Shown here: positions 16,372-23,015 of the stretch, one piece after another
Numbering within the stretch: the first letter of the stretch is position 1
Layout: each line of letters opens with the position of its first letter
From: Nocardia neocaledoniensis
GTDB lineage: Bacteria > Actinomycetota > Actinomycetes > Mycobacteriales > Mycobacteriaceae
Reading direction: 5' to 3'
DNA: 57,848 bases
Assembly: GCF_029868625.1 (NCBI RefSeq)
Contig: NZ_JARWOJ010000120.1
Coordinates: 1-57,848, forward strand
Position numbers and translations under genes: made by a program
The notes under the pieces: model-generated
Seen by the model: the letters and a program-made list of their open reading frames with translations, nothing else
Told to the model about the DNA's origin: nothing
Databases searched by the model: none

Positions 16372-17502
16372 ATGACCGTGCGCACTGATGTCGGCACCGT
16401 GGCCGACCTGCACGCCTCAGCCACCAAACTCACCGGACTCACCGACTTCGGGACCGACGACTACACCGAGGCGCTGCAGATCCTGCTCGACTCGTATCGC
16501 CAGGAAGCCGGGCTCACCGAGCTCGGCTCGAAGATGTCGCGCTTCTTCCTGCGTGGCGCCCTCGTGGCCCGCGCGCTCAGCGAGGCGGCGTGGGCCGCCA
16601 ACCCCGGCTATGTCGACACTCCGGTCACCCGGCCGATTTTCGTCACCGGGCTGCCCAGGACCGGCACCACGGCGTTGCATCGCCTGCTGGCCGCCGATCC
16701 GGGGAATCAGGGTCTGGAGATGTGGCTGACCGATTTCCCGCAGCCGCGGCCGCCGCGCGAGTCCTGGGCCGAGAACCCGGCGTATCAGCAGATCGACGCG
16801 GGGTTGCGGCAGCACCAGGTGCAGAATCCGGAATTCATGGGGCTGCACTACATGAGCGCCGCCGATGTGGAGGAATGCTGGCAGCTACTGCGTCAGTCGG
16901 GGACCTCGCATTCCTACGAGTGTCTGGCCTATGTGCCGGGGTACTCGCGGTGGCTGGCCCAGCAGGACTGGACACCGGCCTACGCACGGCACCGCCGCAA
17001 TCTGCAGCTGATCGGGATGAACGACGATCGCCGGTGGGTTCTCAAGAATCCCAGCCATCTGTTCAACCTGGACGCTCTGCTCGCGGTCTACCCGGACGCG
17101 GTGGTGATCCAGACCCACCGCGATCCGGCCACGATCATCCCGTCGGTGTGCAGTCTCAACGAGCACGCCACCCGCGGCTGGTCCACCGTGTTCACCGGCG
17201 AGACCATCGGCCGCACCCAGCTCGACCTGTGGGCGCGCGGACTCTCGGAGTTCGGCGCGGCGCGGGCCCGGCATCCCGAAGCGACGTTCCTCGACATCGA
17301 GTTCGACGACCTGCGCGCCGATCCGTTCGCCGTCGTCGCCGGGATCTACGACCGCATCGGGGCCGAATTCACCGAGCAGGCGCGCACCGCCATCGCGGCC
17401 CTCGACGCCGAGAGCCGCACCGGTGATCGCAAACCCACCCACCGGTACTCGCTGGCGGACTACGGATTGACCGAGGAGATGGTCGCCGAACGTTTCGCCT
17501 GA
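16372..17502 (+). CDS. PAPS-dependent sulfotransferase (Sulfotransfer_3-type)
   Basis: 376 residues, ATG at 16372 after AGGAGCTCTCGCG. The 5'-phosphosulfate loop is TGLPRTGTTALHRLLAADP (Pro95 to Thr100), and the 3'-phosphate site is QTHRDPATIIPSVCSL (about residues 245-260). Both are typical of the bacterial PF13469-type sulfotransferases. It would transfer sulfate from PAPS to a hydroxyl on a small molecule or lipid in the cytoplasm. It lies 11 bases after the SDR gene and ends the operon whose first two genes make PAPS. A perfect palindrome follows its stop. The acceptor cannot be read from sequence. Confidence 0.92.
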   Translation: MTVRTDVGTVADLHASATKLTGLTDFGTDDYTEALQILLDSYRQEAGLTELGSKMSRFFLRGALVARALSEAAWAANPGYVDTPVTRPIFVTGLPRTGTTALHRLLAADPGNQGLEMWLTDFPQPRPPRESWAENPAYQQIDAGLRQHQVQNPEFMGLHYMSAADVEECWQLLRQSGTSHSYECLAYVPGYSRWLAQQDWTPAYARHRRNLQLIGMNDDRRWVLKNPSHLFNLDALLAVYPDAVVIQTHRDPATIIPSVCSLNEHATRGWSTVFTGETIGRTQLDLWARGLSEFGAARARHPEATFLDIEFDDLRADPFAVVAGIYDRIGAEFTEQARTAIAALDAESRTGDRKPTHRYSLADYGLTEEMVAERFA

Positions 17503-17510
17503 GTGGTGTC

Positions 17511-17538
17511 GATCGGTCCGGCTCGAGCCGGACCGATC
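17511..17538. terminator. Perfect 28-base palindrome, bidirectional terminator
   Basis: Two 14-base arms meet without mismatch between the sulfotransferase stop (17502) and the MOSC gene stop (17551) of the opposite strand. The hairpin is GC-rich with a TCGA centre and no T tract, as usual for actinobacterial terminators. It can serve both converging genes. Confidence 0.75.
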
Positions 17539-17550
17539 ACATCCCCTCGC

Positions 17551-18093
17551 CTAGACCCGTTCGAGCGAGCGGTGCGGACCTTCGGGCGGCTCGACGGTGA
17601 TGACGTCATCCGGCCGCACTGGGCCACCCGCCACGACGACGCCCATGATCCCGGCCTTGCGGATCACCCGGCCGTCTTCGTCGCGGTATGCCACTCGGCT
17701 CAGCAGGCCCGCCCGGAACATGTCGATCTGCAGGCAGGGGTTGCGCAACCCCGTCACCTCGACCACGGCCGCCGGGCCGATCCGCAGGAGCGTCCCGACG
17801 GAGAGCCCCAGCAGATCGAGTCCGGCGGTCGTGATGTTCTCGCCCAGTTGTCCCGGCCCCACGTCGAAGCCCTGCTCGCCGAGCTCGTCGAACAGCTCGC
17901 GCGGCATGAGGTGCACCTGGCGCAGATTCGGCTGCGCCGGATCCTGCGCCACCCGCGACCGGTGCTTGACCGTTTCGCCCGCGTGCGCGTCTCCCTCGAC
18001 GCCCAGCCCCGCCAGCAGTCGGATGCCGGCCCGCGGCTCCTTGGCGAACGTGTGCTCACCGCTGCTGCTGACCGCGATCACCGTGCCGCTCAT
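17551..18093 (-). CDS. MOSC domain-containing protein
   Basis: 180 residues covering one MOSC domain, a fold related to the C-terminal part of molybdenum cofactor sulfurase. Visible landmarks are GVEGDAHAGETVKHRS, QVHLMPRELFDELGEQG, GQLGENITTAGLDL and the conserved cysteine in LRNPCLQ (Cys120). Proteins of this type are thought to carry sulfur or bind the molybdenum cofactor; the substrate is unknown. The ATG follows GGGGGAGGAATCGCG, a strong ribosome site. Stand-alone gene. The 151 bases downstream of its start, to the B12 operon, show nothing else recognisable. Confidence 0.92.
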   Translation of the reverse strand: MSGTVIAVSSSGEHTFAKEPRAGIRLLAGLGVEGDAHAGETVKHRSRVAQDPAQPNLRQVHLMPRELFDELGEQGFDVGPGQLGENITTAGLDLLGLSVGTLLRIGPAAVVEVTGLRNPCLQIDMFRAGLLSRVAYRDEDGRVIRKAGIMGVVVAGGPVRPDDVITVEPPEGPHRSLERV

Positions 18094-18244
18094 CGCGATT
18101 CCTCCCCCGCCTCGACGACCATCGCGTCCACTCAGCGTAGTACGCCGCGTTGACCTACAGGGCCGGCCGACCGCTCGACGACCCGATCCACGAGGCTCGC
18201 CCGCGGCTGTTCACACCCGTCTCGGGAGGCCCACCGCGATACGT

Positions 18245-18874
18245 TCACCGGGAGCGAATCCCGGACGACGGTTCCTCGGCAGTCATATTGGCGTTCGTGT
18301 GCCAGGTTCCGTCGGGGTAGCTGATGTAGAGCGGGCCGAGGTTGCAGGGGGTCAGGCAGCCGGTGGCGGTGATCAGGGCATCCGGATGGTCGCGGCGCAG
18401 GGTGCGGTGGAGGTCGGCGGCGCCGTAGACGGTGCAGCGGGGGCCGCGGCAGACCAGGAGGTGTTGGGTGTGGTCGGGGATGTGGGACCACGCCGGGCTG
18501 CGGAAGGCACGCGGGCTCGCGGTGACGGGGGTGCCCTCCTCGCCCAGGCGGGAACGGACAAGTTCCGCGAATCCGGTTGTGCTGTCCAGAGCTTCGGTGA
18601 CGCGGATGTCGAGATCGCGGTTCCGGGTCTCGCGCCAGTTGGCGACGGCACGGGCGATCCACGTTTCCAGGTAGCGGTCGCGGGGGACGGCCAGCGGGAT
18701 CAGGGTGACCGGGAGGTCGTGCGCGGCGGCGACGTCGAGGGCGTCGTGGATCGTCGGCTCGCCCTGGTCGAGCAGGGCGTAGCCGATGCCGCACGCCTCG
18801 GCGAGCGCCGCGACGGCGGGTACGTCGACGCCGGACGGCGTGGGGCGAGCGACGAGAACGTGGCGGCGGGTCAT
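18245..18874 (-). CDS. CbiX-like/[2Fe-2S] ferredoxin-domain protein of B12 operon
   Basis: 209 residues in two parts. Residues 1-115 resemble half of a CbiX-type chelatase (EPTIHDALDVAAAHDLPVTL, IPLAVPRDRYLETWI), but the histidines that hold metal in CbiX (HGS and GxHxxxDI motifs) are replaced. Residues 135-180 form a thioredoxin-like [2Fe-2S] domain with C142-x4-C147 (CRGPRC) and C173-x3-C177 (CLTPC). The ATG overlaps the ATPase stop by 4 bases, so it belongs to the riboswitch-controlled operon. An iron-sulfur protein could reduce or strip the ligand from imported corrinoid, or help with cobalt; this is inference. Last gene of the operon. Confidence 0.85.
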   Translation of the reverse strand: MTRRHVLVARPTPSGVDVPAVAALAEACGIGYALLDQGEPTIHDALDVAAAHDLPVTLIPLAVPRDRYLETWIARAVANWRETRNRDLDIRVTEALDSTTGFAELVRSRLGEEGTPVTASPRAFRSPAWSHIPDHTQHLLVCRGPRCTVYGAADLHRTLRRDHPDALITATGCLTPCNLGPLYISYPDGTWHTNANMTAEEPSSGIRSR

Positions 18875-19659
18875 GCGGCACGCACCGAGCGGGCGGCCGG
18901 GACCACCAGGGGCGTGCCGGTCATCGGGTCCTCGATCACCGCGCAGGGGACCCCGAAGACCTCGGCGACCAGGTCGGGGCGCACGATTTCGGCGGGCGTG
19001 CCCTGGGCGACCACGCGGCCGTCCTTCACGGCGACCAGGTGGTCGGCGTAGCGGGCAGCCAGGTTCAGGTCGTGCAGGACGGCGATGATGGTGCGCGGCA
19101 ACAGGTTCCGCAGCACGTCGAGGATGTCGAGCTGATGCGCCAGGTCGAGGAAGGTGGTCGGTTCGTCGAGCAGCATCACCTCCGGTTCCTGGGCGATCGC
19201 CAGGGCGAGCCAGACCCGCTGCTTCTGCCCGCCGGAGAGCTGGTCGACGGTGCGGTCGACCAGATCGAGCGTGTCGGTCGAGGTCAGCGCGGCACGGACC
19301 GCGGCCTCGTCGGCGGCCGACCACTGCCGGAACCAGCGCTGATGCGGGTGGCGGCCGCGACCGACGAGTTCACCGACGGTGATGCCGTCGGGCGCGACGG
19401 GCTGCTGGGGCAGCATCCCGAGGCGCCGCGCCACCGTCCGCGCCGGCATGGTCGTGAGATCGGCGCCGTCGAGCAGGATCGCGCCCGCGCTCGGCGGGAT
19501 CAGCCGGGCCAGACCGCGCAGCAGCGTCGACTTGCCGCAGCCGTTGCGGCCCACGATCACGGTGAGCGCGCCGACCGGGAAGTCGACGGTGGCGTCGGCG
19601 ACGATCGTGGTGTCGCCGTAGGCAAGGTCGAGTATCTCGGTGGTGAGATGAGCGGTCAT
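18871..19659 (-). CDS. btuD: ABC transporter ATPase, FecE/BtuD type (probable cobalamin uptake)
   Basis: 262 residues with a complete nucleotide-binding domain: Walker [12 protein letters not shown]-loop MLPQQPVAP, signature [12 protein letters not shown], Walker [13 protein letters not shown] and the H-loop [14 protein letters not shown]. It powers the two permeases upstream. By sequence alone the family includes iron-siderophore, haem and B12 importers. The cobalamin riboswitch at the head of the operon points to B12 or another corrinoid. Starts at the ATG at 19659, overlapping the permease stop by 4 bases. Confidence 0.93.
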   Translation of the reverse strand: MTAHLTTEILDLAYGDTTIVADATVDFPVGALTVIVGRNGCGKSTLLRGLARLIPPSAGAILLDGADLTTMPARTVARRLGMLPQQPVAPDGITVGELVGRGRHPHQRWFRQWSAADEAAVRAALTSTDTLDLVDRTVDQLSGGQKQRVWLALAIAQEPEVMLLDEPTTFLDLAHQLDILDVLRNLLPRTIIAVLHDLNLAARYADHLVAVKDGRVVAQGTPAEIVRPDLVAEVFGVPCAVIEDPMTGTPLVVPAARSVRAA

Positions 19660-20723
19660 CCAGCGTGTCCGATCCGGGTTGCGCGGGCGAGGAGATACAG
19701 CAGGACGGGTGCGCCGAGCAGGGCGGTCACCACGCCGACGGGCAGCTCCGCGGGGAACAGCCGCCGCGCGGCCAGGTCGGCGGTGACCACCAGCAGGGCG
19801 CCCGTGGCGGCGGCGGGGGCGAGTCCGGCGCCGCGTTCGGCGACCAGGCGCCGCACGATCTGCGGCGCCACCAGTGCGATGAACGCGATGGGCCCGGCCG
19901 CCGCCGTCGCCAGGGCGGCGGCCACCGCCGCGAGAGCGACCAGCGTGGTGCGGTGCGGACCGCGCCGTCCGGCGAGGGAATTGGCGAGTTCGTCACCCAG
20001 TTCGAGCAGCGGCAGCGCGCGGGCGAGCACGAGCAGCGCCGGCACGACGACCACCAGCGCGGCCACCGCGAATCCCACGTGCGTCCAGTCCCGATTGGCG
20101 AGGCTGCCGGTGAGCCACAGCGCGGCCGCGTGCGCCTGGTAGACATTCGCTGTCGTCAGCACGTACGAGGTGGCCGCGGTGAGCATCGCGGTCACCCCGA
20201 TCCCGACGAGGACGAGGCGGTACCCGTCGAGACCGTCCTTGCTCGCCACCACGACGATCAGCGCCATGGCCACGGCGGCCCCGGACATGGCCCCGCCGAC
20301 CAGCGCCACCCCGGAGCCGCCCAGCAGCACACTCACCACCAGGGCGCCCAGGGAGGCACCGGCATTGATGCCGATGATCTCCGGGCTCACCAGTGGATTG
20401 GTCGCGATCCGCTGCAGGATCGCCCCGGCGAGGGCGAACGCGGCGCCGACGCCCAGCGCGGTCAGTGCCCTGGGCAGCCGGTCGGCGACGACCACGTCGT
20501 ATTCGATGCGCGTGCCACCACCGGTCAGCACGCGCAGCACATCGCCGGGCGCGAGCGGATAGTGGCCGACGGTGAGCGAGTAGCCCGCCACGGCGATCGC
20601 GACCGCGGCGAGCAGCACCGTCAGCACCACCGATCGCCGCTGTACCCGGAGCACGACGCGACGACCGGGCGAGCGGATCAGGAGGGTGCCGCTGGGCAAC
20701 ACCCGGGGGTGAGTATCGGTCAC
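19656..20723 (-). CDS. FecCD/BtuC-family ABC permease 2 (probable cobalamin uptake)
   Basis: 355 residues, hydrophobic, about ten membrane helices. Family marks: RLPRALTALGVGAAFALAGA, ILQRIATNPLVSPEIIGI with NAGASLGAL, and GPIAFIALVAPQIVRRLV near the end, the loop that meets the ATPase. GTG start at 20723 overlaps the upstream permease stop by 4 bases. Together with the first permease it would form a heterodimeric channel; BtuC of E. coli is a homodimer, whereas the two-permease form is common in actinobacterial systems. Substrate assignment rests on the riboswitch. Confidence 0.92.
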   Translation of the reverse strand: MTDTHPRVLPSGTLLIRSPGRRVVLRVQRRSVVLTVLLAAVAIAVAGYSLTVGHYPLAPGDVLRVLTGGGTRIEYDVVVADRLPRALTALGVGAAFALAGAILQRIATNPLVSPEIIGINAGASLGALVVSVLLGGSGVALVGGAMSGAAVAMALIVVVASKDGLDGYRLVLVGIGVTAMLTAATSYVLTTANVYQAHAAALWLTGSLANRDWTHVGFAVAALVVVVPALLVLARALPLLELGDELANSLAGRRGPHRTTLVALAAVAAALATAAAGPIAFIALVAPQIVRRLVAERGAGLAPAAATGALLVVTADLAARRLFPAELPVGVVTALLGAPVLLYLLARATRIGHAG

Positions 20724-21718
20724 AGCGTGGCCACCCGCCGATTGCGCACCAGATAGAGGAAGAACGGCGCGCCCGCGAACGCGGTGACGATGCCGACCTG
20801 GATCTCCATCGGCCGGGCGACGACCCGGCCCAGGATGTCGGCGAACAGCAGCAGGGTGGGGCCGAGCACCGCCGACCACACCAGCACCCACCGATAGTCC
20901 TGTCCCGCGAAGAATCGCGCGAGGTGCGGAACCACCAGACCGACGAAGGCGATGGGTCCGGCGATCGCCACCGCGCCACCGGCCAGCAGGACGACACCGG
21001 CGGCGCCGACGGCCCGCACCGCGACCAGCCGCGTCCCGAGCGTGCGCGCCATGTCCTCGCCCATCGCGATCGCGTTCAGCGACCGCGCCACCGAGACGGC
21101 CAGCACCGCGCCCGCCACGATGAACGGGGCGACGCCCCACACGGATTCGGCATCGGCGCGGGCCAGCGACCCGACCACCCAGAAGCGGAAGTTCTCGAAC
21201 GTCGTCCGGTCCAGCAGCGTGATGGCGGTGGTGATCGCCCCGCACAGCGCGGCGAACGCCGCTCCGGCCAGTGCCAGCTTCACCGGTGTCGCCCCGCCGA
21301 AGCCGAGGGAACCCAGCGTGTACACGAAGACGGCGGCGACCGCGGCACCGAGAAAGGCGAACCACACATAGCCGGTCGCCGAGGCCACGCCGAGCCCACC
21401 CATGGCGAGCACGATGGCCAGCGAGGCGCCCGCGTTGATCCCGAGCAGTCCGGGACCGGCGAGCGGATTGCGGGTCAGCCCCTGCATGATCGCGCCTGCC
21501 AGCGCGAACGCCAGCCCGGCGAGGACACCGGCGACGGTGCGCGGCAGCCGGATGTAGCGCACGATCCGATCACTGTCGGACCCGGTGAACTCGGTGAACG
21601 CCGCGATCGCCTGGTCCGGGGACAGGGCGTGCGCGCCGATCAGGATCGAGGCCGCACAGGCCACGGCCAGCGCGACACCGGCCGCGAGCAGGCCGGTGCC
21701 GCGAACGGCGGGCGTCAC
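20720..21718 (-). CDS. btuC: FecCD/BtuC-family ABC permease 1 (probable cobalamin uptake)
   Basis: 332 residues with about ten membrane helices and the same marks as its neighbour: RLPRTVAGVLAGLAFALAGA, IMQGLTRNPLAGPGLLGI with NAGASLAI, GPIAFVGLVVPHLARFF. The GTG at 21718 overlaps the binding-protein stop by 4 bases (GTGA). A much longer frame opens upstream but would overlap the binding protein and adds an arginine-rich non-membrane stretch, so it is rejected. The inner-membrane channel that receives substrate from the lipoprotein encoded just upstream. Confidence 0.92.
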   Translation of the reverse strand: MTPAVRGTGLLAAGVALAVACAASILIGAHALSPDQAIAAFTEFTGSDSDRIVRYIRLPRTVAGVLAGLAFALAGAIMQGLTRNPLAGPGLLGINAGASLAIVLAMGGLGVASATGYVWFAFLGAAVAAVFVYTLGSLGFGGATPVKLALAGAAFAALCGAITTAITLLDRTTFENFRFWVVGSLARADAESVWGVAPFIVAGAVLAVSVARSLNAIAMGEDMARTLGTRLVAVRAVGAAGVVLLAGGAVAIAGPIAFVGLVVPHLARFFAGQDYRWVLVWSAVLGPTLLLFADILGRVVARPMEIQVGIVTAFAGAPFFLYLVRNRRVATL

Positions 21719-22752
21719 CGGCCGAACAGGTCGGGGTGGATCAGCTCGGCGACCAGCTCGGTGGCGTGCGCGATCCGGACGCCGGCGGCCCGGTCGGCGA
21801 ACAGGAACGGGTGCACTCTTCCCGACCGGACGGCAGTCAGATTCGCGAAGGCCGGGTTCCCGACGAGCTTGTCGACCTGGGGTCGGGCGTCGGCGCGGGT
21901 GTAGGTCGCCTTGCAGCACTGGCTGGTCAGGATGATGTCGGGATCGCGGGCGATGAGTTCTTCCGCGCCGATGGCCACATTGCGGCGGGCGGTGAGGTCG
22001 GCGAAGGCGTTGGTCCCGCCCGCCGCGTCGATGATCTGGGTGATGAAGTCGAGTCCGCCCGCCACCTGGAAGGACCCGTCGTCCTTGGGCGTGACCACCG
22101 CGACGCGCGGGCGTGGTGCGGTGCCCACCTTCGCGCGCACCGCGTCGATCCGCGCGCCCAGCTGGGCGACCACGTCGTCGGCGCGGTCGGCCACGCCCCA
22201 GAGCGCGCCGAGGTCACGCAGGTCGGCGTAGACGTTCTCGAAGCGCACGGTCTTCGGGTCGATCGCCTCGTCGGCCAGGCCGTCGGCGCTCGGGCACAGC
22301 GGGCTCAGCACCCACGTGCGAACACCCAGCTCGTGCAGGCTCGCTCGGGTGCCGACGCTCTGCTGGGCCGACTTCGCGAACACCCCGTTGAAGCCCGACA
22401 GCACGAAATCCGGGTTCTCGGCGAGCAGTTCGTCACGGCTCGGCAGCTTCTCCGTGTAGGCCGACTTCGCCTGCGCCTCCTGGTATTCCGGCAGGACCGC
22501 GGCGTCGAGGAACGCCGTGCCGACGAGCCGGTCGGTGACGCCGAGCGCGTGCGCGATCTCGATGGAGGGCTGGTACGCGGCGTAGATCCGCTGCGGCGGT
22601 GCGGGGACGGTCACCTCGATCCCGCAGTTGGCGCGGGTGACGGCGTTCGCGCCGTTCGCTTCCGGAACGGGTGGCGCCGCGCACCCGGTGATGACGATCG
22701 CGCAGGCGATCAGCGCGACGCCGCGTAGGCGCGCGAGAACAGACGGAGTCAA
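21715..22752 (-). CDS. btuF: ABC transporter substrate-binding lipoprotein (probable cobalamin/corrinoid)
   Basis: 345 residues from the TTG at 22752. A lipoprotein signal peptide ends in VITGC, so Cys24 is lipidated and the protein is tethered outside the membrane. The fold is that of class III binding proteins: RIYAAYQPSIEIAHALGVTD, LLAENPDFVLSGFNG and AEELIARDPDIILT are the usual strand segments. The ribosome site GGAAGG (22761-22766 on the minus strand) lies 8 bases before the TTG and sits inside a hairpin following the cobalamin riboswitch. Siderophore binding proteins look similar; the riboswitch decides for corrinoid. Confidence 0.88.
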   Translation of the reverse strand: MTPSVLARLRGVALIACAIVITGCAAPPVPEANGANAVTRANCGIEVTVPAPPQRIYAAYQPSIEIAHALGVTDRLVGTAFLDAAVLPEYQEAQAKSAYTEKLPSRDELLAENPDFVLSGFNGVFAKSAQQSVGTRASLHELGVRTWVLSPLCPSADGLADEAIDPKTVRFENVYADLRDLGALWGVADRADDVVAQLGARIDAVRAKVGTAPRPRVAVVTPKDDGSFQVAGGLDFITQIIDAAGGTNAFADLTARRNVAIGAEELIARDPDIILTSQCCKATYTRADARPQVDKLVGNPAFANLTAVRSGRVHPFLFADRAAGVRIAHATELVAELIHPDLFGR

Positions 22753-22760
22753 GGTGCCGG

Positions 22761-22783
22761 CCTTCCAGGTCCTCGTGGAATGG
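22761..22783 (-). promoter_or_regulatory. Hairpin enclosing the ribosome site: riboswitch expression platform
   Basis: Downstream of the aptamer the minus strand reads CCATTCCA-CGAGGACC-TGGAAGG. TTCCA pairs with TGGAA, and the second arm contains the Shine-Dalgarno GGAAGG of the TTG start at 22752. Closing the stem would hide the ribosome site, so control is probably translational. No terminator-like T run is present. Confidence 0.55.
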
Positions 22784-22784
22784 G

Positions 22785-22962
22785 TACTTCGTGGCCGTGG
22801 CCGGTCTCCTGGCTGACGGGATTGACGCGACGGATCCACCTTCCCAGGGCACACGTGCCCCAGTGGCTCCGGACGACGGTGTCGTCCGGAACGATTCGTC
22901 GCTCCCGATCACAGTGGCGAGGGCCGCACCGGTTTCGCACCGATTTCCCGAACACCACGGCT
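22785..22962 (-). promoter_or_regulatory. Cobalamin riboswitch (aptamer)
   Basis: Read on the minus strand, the leader of the transporter operon carries the conserved blocks in order: GGGAAATCGGTGCGAAACCGG, then GCGGCCCTCGCCACTGTG and ATCGGGAGCGA, a variable stem (CCGGACGAC/GTCGTCCGG), GCCACTGG, CTGGGAAGG, and finally the B12 box CGTCAGCCAGGAGACCGGCC. These are the hallmarks of the adenosylcobalamin aptamer. Known members shut genes off when B12 is plentiful. The ends are approximate by about 10 bases. A cobalamin aptamer here means the five-gene operon is regulated by B12. Confidence 0.95.
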
Positions 22963-23015
22963 GGCCGGACTGTACCAAGATCGGCCGCCGCGGTGCTCGG
23001 CCGCCCCGCTCCGGC

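Noticed and set aside
18245..22752. Iron-siderophore transporter reading of the FecBCD-like genes
   Set aside because: The cobalamin aptamer in the leader is complete; siderophore genes are not controlled by it. Kept only as the alternative.
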